Origin: Dehalococcoidia bacterium
GTDB taxonomy: Bacteria > Chloroflexota > Dehalococcoidia > GIF9 > UBA5629
DNA: 7,620 nt
Direction: 5' to 3'
Assembly: GCA_030604795.1 (NCBI GenBank)
Contig: JAUVVE010000034.1
Span: forward strand, 1 to 7,620
The notes under the pieces were generated by a model. The model had not been told where the DNA came from, ran no database searches, and saw only the letters and a program-made list of their open reading frames with translations. The translations under genes and the position numbers were made by a program. Each line of letters begins with the position of its first letter. Position 1 is the first letter of the stretch. Below, piece after piece: positions 1 through 6,615 of this stretch.

Positions 1-2
1 AT

Positions 3-224
3 TTTAAGATTAGAAAATACTTTAATGTGATTGTAACTGGAGAACATATAAAAAAACACAAACCAGACCCATATCCAATAAATCTTGCTGTTAAAAGATT
101 GGGTTTAAAAAAATCAGAGGTTTTGTATATTGGAGATGATAAAGTGGATATAGAAGCAGCAAAAAAAGCAAAAGTTAAAATAGTTTTGTATAGAAATAAA
201 TTTAAAGAGTCGTCCAGAGCCTAG
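3..224 (+). CDS. HAD-superfamily hydrolase, partial fragment (both ends missing)
   Basis: This is the C-terminal half of a haloacid-dehalogenase-type phosphatase; the reading frame is open from the window edge (KYFNVIVTGE around 15-44). Visible family landmarks are the motif III lysine in HKPDP (codons at 57-71) and the motif IV acidic signature YIGDDKVDIEAAKKA, whose aspartates bind Mg2+. The nucleophile motif DxDxT and the cap lie off the left edge. The GTG at 27 is an internal valine, not a start. Bases 1-205 contain about 25% G+C with A-rich codons (AAA, ATA), unlike everything downstream. Authentic HAD coding seems to end near 205; the last few codons (SSRA, then TAG at 222-224) are read out of frame from fakA sequence. 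The subfamily (phosphoglycolate-phosphatase-like or other) and substrate cannot be told from this piece. The family call is good; that it belongs to the same chromosome as the rest is doubtful. Confidence 0.75.
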   Translation, partial: FKIRKYFNVIVTGEHIKKHKPDPYPINLAVKRLGLKKSEVLYIGDDKVDIEAAKKAKVKIVLYRNKFKESSRA

Positions 225-820
225 GCGCGGCAGCAGTAGTTACAGGTGGACAGACAATGAATCCCAGCGTGCAGGAGATACTTCAGATAGTGGAGGCGGT
301 GCCGTCACAGAAGATTATTATCTTGCCTAATAACAAGAACATCATCCTTACTGCGTCTCAAGTCCAGCCGCTAACATCCAAAGAGGTAGCTGTGATACCG
401 ACCAGAACGATGCCTCAGGGGGTAGCGGCTCTCATTGCTTTCAACTACGAGGGGAGTCTGGAAGAGAATGCTGAGGCAATGGAGGAATCCGTGGCCACGG
501 TGAAAACCGTGGAGATCACCAAGGCCGTGCGTAATACCCAAATAAAAGGGCTAAAGATGAGGAAGGGGCAAGCTATTGCCATTGTCGATGACGAGGACAT
601 AGTGGCTGCTGGGGATAGCGTGGCTGAGGTCCTCTTCGAAGCTGTTGCTAAGGCAGGCATCGAACTGGCGGAGGTGGTGACTCTGTATCACGGTGCAGAG
701 GTTGAGACAGCTCAAGCGGAGCAGGTAACCGAAGAAATCCGTAAGAGGTATCCTGGGAAGCAGGTGGAGATGGTCTGCGGTGGTCAATCCCACTATGACT
801 ACATAATCTCGCTGGAATGA
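209..820 (+). CDS. fakA: DAK2/fatty acid kinase FakA-like protein, C-terminal fragment
   Basis: This fragment covers roughly the last 200 residues of a FakA/YloV-type protein (about 540-550 residues when complete). FakA supplies the ATP-binding kinase subunit that phosphorylates a fatty acid carried by a DegV/FakB protein; the product acyl-phosphate enters phospholipid synthesis. The frame is open from 206, just after an in-frame TAA at 203-205. Codons 212-259 already read as family sequence (VQSLGAAAVVTGGQTM), so the ATG at 257 is an internal methionine and not a start. Recognisable stretches are GGQTMNPS, IILPNNKNIILTA, and the C-terminal GGQSHYDYIISLE typical of the family. The N-terminal DhaL-like ATP-binding domain and middle domain are absent because AT-rich foreign-looking sequence replaces them. 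Two decayed degV genes, the expected partner, follow directly. The truncation may be an assembly join rather than a real mutation. What can be read has no stops or frameshifts. Confidence 0.85.
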   Translation, partial: VVQSLGAAAVVTGGQTMNPSVQEILQIVEAVPSQKIIILPNNKNIILTASQVQPLTSKEVAVIPTRTMPQGVAALIAFNYEGSLEENAEAMEESVATVKTVEITKAVRNTQIKGLKMRKGQAIAIVDDEDIVAAGDSVAEVLFEAVAKAGIELAEVVTLYHGAEVETAQAEQVTEEIRKRYPGKQVEMVCGGQSHYDYIISLE

Positions 821-833
821 CAATCTTGGACTT

Positions 834-838
834 GGAGG
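834..838 (+). promoter_or_regulatory. Ribosome binding site of the first, decayed degV
   Basis: GGAGG lies seven bases before the ATG at 846. It marks where translation of the ancestral degV began and supports 846 as its original start, although the reading frame now closes after 18 codons at the TGA at 900-902. Confidence 0.55.
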
Positions 839-845
839 CTTAGCT

Positions 846-1030
846 ATGGCGAAAACCCTAGCTAGAGGTACTTCGGGTTTGTCGTTCCCAGCTGGCCAAT
901 GAGTAAGCGATTAGGGTGGTGCCTTTGAATGTGTACTTGGGCACTGAGAAGCTGCAGTGGTAGACTGGCTATAGCCACCGAATCGCCCTGCCGAAGCTTG
1001 GTAGCCAGCAGTGCTTTTTCCTGACCGCGT
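846..1030 (+). pseudogene. Decayed degV (FakB-like fatty-acid-binding protein), frameshifted N-terminal part
   Basis: No intact frame exists here, but DegV-like sequence can be followed across three frames. From ATG 846 the peptide MAKTLARGTSGL lines up loosely with the family start (pattern M-x-V-K-I-V-T-D-S-T-x-D-L). After a frame shift near 884-889, codons from 889 read SQLANE, a TAA at 904-906, then AIRVVPLNVYLGTEK (907-951), which is very close to the conserved DegV segment after helix 1. A second shift near 955 gives, from 956, SGRLAIATESPCRSLVASSAF, resembling the family's DGVDL...EFYRKL region. A TAG at 961-963 and a TGA at 1030-1032 close the 907 frame. Codons around 1072-1137 (TPFRVGHGQDGF) might be the remains of the GxHxGPG C-terminal motif, but that is weak. 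DegV/FakB normally has about 280 residues and presents fatty acids to FakA, encoded just upstream. The match at 907-951 is strong; the remainder is inference by eye. Confidence 0.65.
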
Positions 1031-1126
1031 GAGTGGGCGTCTGTTGTTGTTGCGCCTCTTGTCATGCTAGCTACATGCAGTCTACGAACACGCCCTTCAG
1101 GGTGGGGCATGGTCAGGACGGTTTCT

Positions 1127-1131
1127 GGAGG
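1127..1131 (+). promoter_or_regulatory. Ribosome binding site of the degV remnant
   Basis: GGAGG lies six bases upstream of the GTG at 1138. It fixes that GTG as the start in preference to upstream codons of the same frame, which do not look like protein-coding sequence. Confidence 0.6.
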
Positions 1132-1137
1132 TGGAGA

Positions 1138-1287
1138 GTGACAGTCAAGATCGTTACTGACAGTACTACGCCGGAGGAAGCAACTTCTTTGGAGGAGCGG
1201 GCATGGATAGCCAGGCTTGGCCCAGCGTTAGGTGTGCACGGTGATCCAGGCGCTCTGATTCTGGCCCTCAGAGAAGGGGAAGACTAG
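1138..1287 (+). pseudogene. degV remnant with large in-frame internal deletion (49 codons)
   Basis: The frame starts VTVKIVTDST, the canonical DegV N-terminus. It passes straight into TTPEEATSLEER and ARLGPALGVHGDPGAL, which resemble the last 50 or so residues of DegV/FakB. The C-terminal piece includes the histidine-containing GxHxGPG fatty-acid-site motif, here GVHGDPG. About 230 residues of the usual 280 are missing, including most of both DegV domains, so the protein cannot fold or bind lipid in the normal way. A second small gap may lie between LEER and AWIARLGP, because the family usually has extra residues there. The frame has survived: it keeps a good SD and GTG start, and its TAG (1285-1287) shares a base with the recG GTG. 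It may therefore still be translated and coupled to recG. It is a second copy beside the decayed degV upstream, since a DegV start appears twice. An assembly collapse is the main alternative. Confidence 0.7.
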
Positions 1288-3758
1288 TGGCAGCTCCGAC
1301 GCTTGTGGATGTCGAGCCACTGCGTACCATTCTCCAACTGGAATGCCAAAAGGACTATGCCGATACTGTAGTAATTGGCGGGCTCGATAGATACCTTCGC
1401 AGATGGGGAACAGAAACCAGAGACAAGATAAAGGCATCTCAGCTTCTGGCTCATTTCGACGATCTTCAACTGGCTGAACCTGGTTACGCTGCGTGGGATA
1501 GGGAGAAGCGCAGAGTATGGATAAAGGACGTCCTTGATTGGCTAGCTTGGGCGGAAGAGGTAGCGCCGGCAGCAACAGACCCCGCTCAGTCTGCCGTCGC
1601 TGGCAGTGCTTCCAGTGCTCATGCGATGCGTTCGCCAAGCGGTGATGGGGGGCTGGATTCGGCGGTAACGGTTGTGAAGGGTGTTAGTGCCAACTTGGCT
1701 ATTAAACTAGCCAAGCTCGGGGTGAAGACGGTTCGCGACCTGCTCTATTTCTTCCCCAGGCGCCATCTCGACTACAGCCAGAGAAAACCCATTGCTGAAC
1801 TTGAAGCGGACGTAGAAGGGGAACAGACTGTTGTGGCTACTGTGTGGGAGGCGCGAGTAACCAGGCTGGGCAATCAACGGGGTACCGAGGCCATTGTGGG
1901 TGATGAGACGGGCAATATGAGAGCAGTCTGGTTCAATCAACCTTATCTGGCGAAGAAGTTCGTGACAAATGCTCAGGTAGTGCTGAGCGGCAGAGTAGCT
2001 GAGTTCAGGAAGCAGAAGGTCTTCGAGTCTCCAGAGTGGGAGTTGGTCGAGGATAAGGAGTTGATTCATACCGGCCGTCTAGTGCCCGTATATCCTCTGA
2101 CTCGAGGCCTATATCCACGTCAGGTGAGAAACCTTGTAAAGCGAGTTGTGGATACCTGGGCTTGGCAGGTGACCGATTTCCTGCCCCAGGAAACCCAGAG
2201 TCGGTGTCGACTCCTAGGTTTACCACAGGCGATCGTCCAAGCTCATTACCCAGATAGCCATTCGATGAAAGCCGAGGCTCGAAAGCGTCTAGCTTTTGAC
2301 GAGCTTTTTGTGCTTCAACTGGGGGTGCTCAGTAACAAACGAGACTGGCAGGACAGCCAGCCGGGTAACGCTTTCAGCATAGATGAGGAAAGCATCAACA
2401 GATTTGTGAATTCCTTGCCTTTTGTTCTGACTGGAGCGCAACAGCGGGTGCTCCAAGAAATCTTTGCTGACTTGAAGCAGCCAAGAGCTATGGCGCGGCT
2501 TCTTCAGGGCGAGGTAGGGAGTGGCAAGACTGTGGTGGCTGTGGCAGCCTTGCTGGTAGCTGTCGATAATGGCTATCAGGGAGCACTGATGGCACCGACT
2601 GAGATACTGGCTGAACAACACTTCCATAACATCAGCCAATTTCTATCTGAAGCAAGTAATAAGGGGGATGAGCAGGGCAATGTTTGGGGCTATGATGGGC
2701 TTCTCTCTCGGCGTATTACTCTTGCCTTGCTGGTTGGAAGTCTGAGCGGCACAGAAAAAGAGGATGTGCATCGGCGTATTCAGGAGGGCGAGATAGACAT
2801 CGTTATCGGCACGCACGCTCTCATTCAGAAGGGAGTCGAGTTTCGTAAACTCGGGCTGGCCGTAATTGATGAGCAGCATCGTTTTGGAGTTATGCAGCGC
2901 TCAACATTGCATCAGAAGGGGTTTAATCCCCATTTGCTGGTGATGACAGCCACTCCTATCCCACGGACATTGGCGCTGACTCTTTATGGCGATTTGGACC
3001 TTTCGGTCATAGACGAGCTGCCTCCAGGGAGACAAGCGATAAAAACAAGGTGGCTTGAGCCTAAATACAGGAGGAGGGCGTATGCCTTTCTACGGCGGCA
3101 GATTGCTGCCGGACAGCAAGCTTTCATAATTTGCCCTCTTATTGAGGAATCAGAGAGCATCGAGGCTAAGGCAGCGGTGGCTGAGTATGAGAGGTTATCC
3201 AAAGAGGTTTTCCTCGATTTGAGGCTCGGCCTGCTTCATGGGCGAATGCCGGCCAATGACAAAGAGGGAACAATGCAAAGCTTCCGGGATGGTAAGCTTG
3301 ATATTCTGGTGTCTACGCCCGTGGTGGAGGTAGGCATTGATATACCTAATGCCACAGTTATGCTGGTAGAAGCGGCCGACCGTTTCGGACTATCTCAGCT
3401 GCATCAGTTTCGGGGTCGAGTCGGACGTGGTGAAAAGCCAAGTTACTGTCTGCTTTTGGCTGAGAATCCCTCGCCGGAAGGAATGGAGAGGTTGAAGTCT
3501 ATCGAAGCAACTCAGGATGGTTTCAAGCTAGCTGAAAAGGACTTGGAGCTACGTGGACCAGGTGAGTTCTTCGGCACGCGGCAGAGTGGTTTGCCAGACC
3601 TCCGGATGGCAAGGTTATCCGATGCACCGCTTTTGGAGTTGGCTCGAAATGAGGCCATATCGCTTTTTGAAAGTGACCGAGGCCTCAAGAAGCCCGAGCA
3701 TGCCCTCTTGGCTCACGAGCTTGCCCGAGTATGGCAGAGCGGTGGTGAGCGGAGTTGA
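1287..3758 (+). CDS. recG: ATP-dependent DNA helicase RecG
   Basis: RecG is a monomeric superfamily-2 translocase that reverses stalled forks and branch-migrates Holliday junctions and D-loops. The 823-residue product is complete. Residues about 10-92 form a helical N-terminal extension ending in an aromatic WLAWAEE stretch, followed by an Ala/Ser-rich linker (94-125). The wedge/OB domain begins at TVVKGVSANLAIKLAKLG (about 128-145) and includes FFPRRHLDYS. The helicase core shows Walker A GEVGSGKT (408-415), Walker B variant DEQHRFG (528-534), motif III TAT (554-556) and motif VI QFRGRVGRG (707-715). The TRG translocation motif, GPGEFFGTRQSG (757-768), is intact. GTG 1287 is chosen because GGGGA at 1276-1280 sits six bases upstream and the codon overlaps the preceding TAG, the usual arrangement for coupled translation. 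argS starts four bases after the stop. Length fits RecG proteins with the N-terminal extension seen in some Chloroflexota and other bacteria, longer than the roughly 690 residues of E. coli RecG. Confidence 0.97.
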   Translation: MAAPTLVDVEPLRTILQLECQKDYADTVVIGGLDRYLRRWGTETRDKIKASQLLAHFDDLQLAEPGYAAWDREKRRVWIKDVLDWLAWAEEVAPAATDPAQSAVAGSASSAHAMRSPSGDGGLDSAVTVVKGVSANLAIKLAKLGVKTVRDLLYFFPRRHLDYSQRKPIAELEADVEGEQTVVATVWEARVTRLGNQRGTEAIVGDETGNMRAVWFNQPYLAKKFVTNAQVVLSGRVAEFRKQKVFESPEWELVEDKELIHTGRLVPVYPLTRGLYPRQVRNLVKRVVDTWAWQVTDFLPQETQSRCRLLGLPQAIVQAHYPDSHSMKAEARKRLAFDELFVLQLGVLSNKRDWQDSQPGNAFSIDEESINRFVNSLPFVLTGAQQRVLQEIFADLKQPRAMARLLQGEVGSGKTVVAVAALLVAVDNGYQGALMAPTEILAEQHFHNISQFLSEASNKGDEQGNVWGYDGLLSRRITLALLVGSLSGTEKEDVHRRIQEGEIDIVIGTHALIQKGVEFRKLGLAVIDEQHRFGVMQRSTLHQKGFNPHLLVMTATPIPRTLALTLYGDLDLSVIDELPPGRQAIKTRWLEPKYRRRAYAFLRRQIAAGQQAFIICPLIEESESIEAKAAVAEYERLSKEVFLDLRLGLLHGRMPANDKEGTMQSFRDGKLDILVSTPVVEVGIDIPNATVMLVEAADRFGLSQLHQFRGRVGRGEKPSYCLLLAENPSPEGMERLKSIEATQDGFKLAEKDLELRGPGEFFGTRQSGLPDLRMARLSDAPLLELARNEAISLFESDRGLKKPEHALLAHELARVWQSGGERS

Positions 3759-3762
3759 TTTC

Positions 3763-5424
3763 ATGTTACTAAGGCAGAAACTGACTGGAGCTTTGGAGGA
3801 GGCTGCAACACGGGCTCAGCAAGAAGGGTTACTTGCCTTTGCGGCGCCGCCCGAGATCACTGTAGAACATCCACAGAATCCTGAGCACGGTGACTATGCT
3901 TCAAGTCTTCCGTTGAAGGTGGCCCGGGCAACAGGCTTGGTTCCTCTGGCAGTCGCTGAGAGGATAATCGAGCTTATGTCTCCTTTGCCCGAGGTTGACC
4001 AGATAGTTGCCACACCTCCCGGCTTTATCAACTTCACTCTCAGCCCTGGCTGGCTGACACTGCAGGTAGAGGCTATCTTGGATGCTGGCGATTCTTTCGG
4101 TAATATTGATTTGGGTGGCAGCAAGTCTGTTCAGATTGAGTTTGTTAGTGTCAATCCTACTGGTCCCCTTCACGTAGGGCATGGGCGAGGCGCTGTCTTG
4201 GGTAGCACTTTGGCTAATGTGCTCAGTGCTGCTGGCTATGCTGTGGAGAAAGAATACTACATTAATGATGCTGGCAGCCAGCTGGACGCCTTTAACCGTT
4301 CTCTTTATGCTCGTTATCAACAATGCCTCGGCGTCGATAGTGCGATGCCGAGCGAAGGCTATATGGGCGACTATATGGTTGATCTAGTCAGCGAGATCGT
4401 CGGCAAAGAGGGTGGCCGCTTTCTAACGTTACCCAAGGATGTTGCTACTCGGGAGCTAGGGCAGATGGGAGTTGGCCAAGTCATGCGGACAATCAGACAG
4501 GACCTCGAGTTGCTGGGAGTGGAGTTTGATGTTTGGTTTAGTGAACAAGGCCTGTACCGAAATGGCCAATATGAAAAAGCTATGAAGTTGCTGAAAGACG
4601 GCGCCTATATGACAGAGAGGGAAAACGCTACTTGGTTTGTATCATCGGCATTGGGCGAAGACAAAGATAATGTACTCGTACGCAGCGATGGTTCACCAAC
4701 TTACTTCGCATCTGATATCGCCTATCACTATAATAAGTTCTTGGAACGGCAATTCGATAGCGTGATTGACGTCTGGGGAGCTGACCACCAAGGACACGTT
4801 TCTCGTATGAAGGCTGCGGTCAATGCCCTGGGGCTAGATCCAGAACGACTGAAGGTCATCATCTGCCAGCTAGTGACGCTACGTCGTGGCCGCGAAATCG
4901 TGAGGGTTTCGAAACGCAGCGGTGATATTATCACCCTGCGGGAGGTGATAGACGAAGTTGGCTCGGATGCCTGTCGCTTCTTCTTCTTGTCGCGTTCTGC
5001 TGATGCCCAGATGGACTTTGATTTGGAACTAGCCAGAAAACAGTCAGCAGATAACCCGGTCTACTATGTTCAATATGGCCACGCTCGTATTGCCAGCATC
5101 CTTGGGCTAGCTAAAGAAAGAGGAGTCGACTATAGCCAGGGCGATGTTTCCCTGCTCACCACCGAGCCGGAGCTGGCCTTAATACGGCGGATGATTTTGC
5201 TGCCAGAAATGGTGGAGACGGTTGCCAGCAATTTGGAGCCCCATCATTTGTCCTACTATGCTCAAGACTTAGCTACTGTCTTCCACAGCTTCTATAAGCA
5301 GTGCCGGGTCATCTCGAAGAACCAGGCACTGACTTCTGGTCGGCTTAAGTTAGTTAGAGCCGCTCAAATCGTTCTGGCGAGAACCCTTCACCTGATGGGA
5401 GTGACAGCCCCTGAGAGTATGTAG
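3763..5424 (+). CDS. argS: Arginyl-tRNA synthetase
   Basis: This class I synthetase charges tRNA-Arg with arginine. It is complete at 553 residues, the normal bacterial length. The N-terminal tRNA-recognition domain (about 1-85) carries the conserved PQNPEHGDYAS (37-47). The catalytic Rossmann domain has the HIGH-type motif HVGH (137-140) after PTGPL, then SDIAYHYNK and WGADHQGHV (338-346). The KMSKS loop is the degenerate VSKRSG (382-387), as is common in ArgS. The C-terminal DALR anticodon-binding domain starts near NPVYYVQYGHARI (431 on) and ends GVTAPESM. The frame is open upstream into recG, but ATG 3763 is preferred: GGAG at 3751-3754 is eight bases away, the protein length fits, and an earlier start would overlap recG heavily. 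In-frame GTGs at 3742 and 3745 are possible but less likely. The four-base gap after recG implies one transcript. No damaged motif is seen. Confidence 0.97.
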   Translation: MLLRQKLTGALEEAATRAQQEGLLAFAAPPEITVEHPQNPEHGDYASSLPLKVARATGLVPLAVAERIIELMSPLPEVDQIVATPPGFINFTLSPGWLTLQVEAILDAGDSFGNIDLGGSKSVQIEFVSVNPTGPLHVGHGRGAVLGSTLANVLSAAGYAVEKEYYINDAGSQLDAFNRSLYARYQQCLGVDSAMPSEGYMGDYMVDLVSEIVGKEGGRFLTLPKDVATRELGQMGVGQVMRTIRQDLELLGVEFDVWFSEQGLYRNGQYEKAMKLLKDGAYMTERENATWFVSSALGEDKDNVLVRSDGSPTYFASDIAYHYNKFLERQFDSVIDVWGADHQGHVSRMKAAVNALGLDPERLKVIICQLVTLRRGREIVRVSKRSGDIITLREVIDEVGSDACRFFFLSRSADAQMDFDLELARKQSADNPVYYVQYGHARIASILGLAKERGVDYSQGDVSLLTTEPELALIRRMILLPEMVETVASNLEPHHLSYYAQDLATVFHSFYKQCRVISKNQALTSGRLKLVRAAQIVLARTLHLMGVTAPESM

Positions 5425-5459
5425 ACAGATATCCCGCAGTCCCCTCTCCTGGGCCGTGT

Positions 5460-5488
5460 TTGTAGCTAGCTGCGCTTTGTGCTAAACT
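5460..5488 (+). promoter_or_regulatory. Possible sigma-70-type promoter before trpS
   Basis: In the 79-base argS/trpS gap, TTGTAG (5460-5465) and TAAACT (5483-5488) stand 17 bases apart. A TG at 5480-5481 gives an extended -10 form. Matches to consensus are only 3/6 and 4/6, so this could be chance. It is listed because the gap is the first in the run long enough to hold a promoter. No terminator hairpin with a T-run was seen here. Confidence 0.2.
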
Positions 5489-5503
5489 TCAACTTCGGGA
5501 CAA

Positions 5504-6490
5504 ATGAAGCAGCGTGTTTTCTCTGGCGCTCGCCCTACTGGAAGACAACATATCGGCAATTATCTAGGGGCTATACGTAACTATGTTGCGCTTCAAGAAC
5601 AATATGATTGTATCTATTGTGTGGTTGACATCCATGCTTTGACGAGCTTGGAGGAGACGGACAGGCTTCAGGAGAGCATTCATGAGATGATGCTTGACTG
5701 GCTAGCCGCCGGTCTTGACCCGCAAAGGAGTATCCTCTTCGTTCAATCCCATGTTCCCGAGGTCATGGAGCTTCACACTCTCCTTAGCATGGTCACCCCA
5801 CTAGGTTGGCTATTACGGGTACCTACTTTCAAAGAGAAAGCGCGAATGCAGCCACACAACGTCAACTATGGACTGGTGGGCTACCCCGTGCTTATGACCG
5901 CAGATATTGTGCTTTATAAGGCTGAAGTGGTGCCAGTGGGCGAAGACCAGCTCCCTCACCTCGAATTGGCACGGGAGATAGCCCGCCGCTTCAATTCTAT
6001 CTTTGGCCCTACTTTTCCAGAGCCTCAATCCAAGCTCACCTCCTTCCCTCTGGTGTTGGGATTGAATGGCGCTCAGAAGATGGGCAAGACGTACGATAAT
6101 TATATCGAACTGGCGGCCACGCCCGAAGAAACGTCGAAGCTGGTGATGACTGCGGTTACTGACCCGGCCCGGCGTTATCGCTCTGACCTAGGCCATCCCG
6201 AGGTGTGTAATGTGTTCAATCTTCATCACTTCTTCAGTTCGGCCCGCGTAGATGAGATTGCTGTCGAATGTCGTTCGGCAGGCATCGGTTGTGTTGATTG
6301 TAAGAAACTACTAGCTCAAGGAATAAACTCCGAACTGGAAGGCTTTCGAGAGAGGAGGGCTGCTTTTGCGGCAAGGCCGCAATGTGTAGCTGAAGCCCTT
6401 TCGGGTGGGTCTCGCCAGGCTCAGGTAATTGCCAAAGAGACCCTAGCAGAAGTCAAGGAAAAGATGGGCCTTGTTCAGCGTTCTGTTTGA
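5504..6490 (+). CDS. trpS: Tryptophanyl-tRNA synthetase
   Basis: This class Ic synthetase activates tryptophan and charges tRNA-Trp as a homodimer. The 328-residue product is complete and matches the compact bacterial family (about 325-340). The N-terminal ARPTGRQHIGNYLG (9-22) contains the HIGH-equivalent HIGN (16-19). ADIVLYKAEVVPVGEDQLPH includes the family's conserved GEDQ (146-149). The KMSKS loop is KMGKT (192-196) after LNGAQ, a permitted variant. The C-terminal helical part ends in ALSGGSRQAQVIAKETLAEV, corresponding to the usual GxxxAxxxAxxTL pattern. ATG 5504 aligns with the family start; its ribosome site is weak (GGGA at 5497-5500, only three bases away), so expression from this start may be modest. 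It follows argS after 79 bases and may share its transcript or use its own weak promoter. No T-box or trp leader is visible in the short gap. Confidence 0.96.
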   Translation: MKQRVFSGARPTGRQHIGNYLGAIRNYVALQEQYDCIYCVVDIHALTSLEETDRLQESIHEMMLDWLAAGLDPQRSILFVQSHVPEVMELHTLLSMVTPLGWLLRVPTFKEKARMQPHNVNYGLVGYPVLMTADIVLYKAEVVPVGEDQLPHLELAREIARRFNSIFGPTFPEPQSKLTSFPLVLGLNGAQKMGKTYDNYIELAATPEETSKLVMTAVTDPARRYRSDLGHPEVCNVFNLHHFFSSARVDEIAVECRSAGIGCVDCKKLLAQGINSELEGFRERRAAFAARPQCVAEALSGGSRQAQVIAKETLAEVKEKMGLVQRSV

Positions 6491-6524
6491 AACTCTGGTT
6501 ATGAGAGCGTTTGGCAACCATACC

Positions 6525-6553
6525 TGTCATTCTGAGCGAGGCGAAGAATCCCT
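6525..6553 (+). repeat. Dispersed intergenic repeat of the TGTCATTCTGAGCGA type
   Basis: The sequence begins TGTCATTCTGAGCGAGGCGA and continues AGAATCCCT. Near-identical short sequences (TGTCATTCTGAGCGAAGCGAAGAATC) are known to recur between genes in many environmental bacterial genomes, Chloroflexota included. Only one copy is in this window, so the repeat nature rests on prior knowledge of the motif, not on anything countable here. It sits 35 bases after the trpS stop and codes for nothing evident. Confidence 0.6.
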
Positions 6554-6560
6554 CATTTAG

Positions 6561-6599
6561 CCTCTCCCTTGACGGGAGAGGAATAAGGTGAGGGTGACA
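6561..6599 (+). repeat. Dispersed hairpin repeat (CCTCTCCC...GGGAGAGG...GGTGAGGGTGA type)
   Basis: A perfect 8-bp inverted repeat, CCTCTCCC (6561-6568) and GGGAGAGG (6574-6581), encloses a five-base loop TTGAC and is followed by AATAAGGTGAGGGTGACA. This combination is a familiar short interspersed repeat of intergenic spaces in many bacteria. No T-run follows the stem, so it is not a standard intrinsic terminator, though it could stabilise the 3' end of the trpS message. The first (TGTCA, 6525) and last (TGACA, 6595-6599) bases of the two adjacent repeats are inverted copies of each other. Confidence 0.55.
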
Positions 6600-6615
6600 A
6601 AATAAACAACCTCCT

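Noticed and set aside
445..1110. Minus-strand open frames opposite fakA and the degV region (445-660, 551-823, 862-1110)
   Set aside because: Low-complexity or unrecognisable translations lying opposite clear plus-strand coding or pseudogene sequence; no ribosome sites or family motifs.
1033..1137. Upstream extension of the mini-DegV frame (Cys-rich VCCCCASCHAS peptide)
   Set aside because: The cysteine run is the reading of a GTTGTTGTTGC tract in decayed sequence; the strong SD and family start are at 1127-1140, so the upstream codons are unlikely to be translated.
821..1137. Structured RNA or riboswitch in the fakA-recG gap
   Set aside because: No tmRNA, SRP, RNase P or riboswitch core was recognised, and DegV-like translations explain most of the segment.
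3553..3762. Longer ArgS starting inside recG at 3553
   Set aside because: The extra 70 residues are just the shifted reading of the RecG C-terminal coding region; the ArgS family starts at about 3763 where an SD is present.
4906..4923. ArgS lacking a canonical KMSKS motif
   Set aside because: VSKRSG is within the normal variation of bacterial ArgS, many of which have a degenerate KMSKS, so it is not a sign of lost activity.
6561..6581. Intrinsic terminator for trpS
   Set aside because: The hairpin is perfect but is followed by AATAAGG rather than a T-run, and the sequence matches a known type of dispersed repeat.
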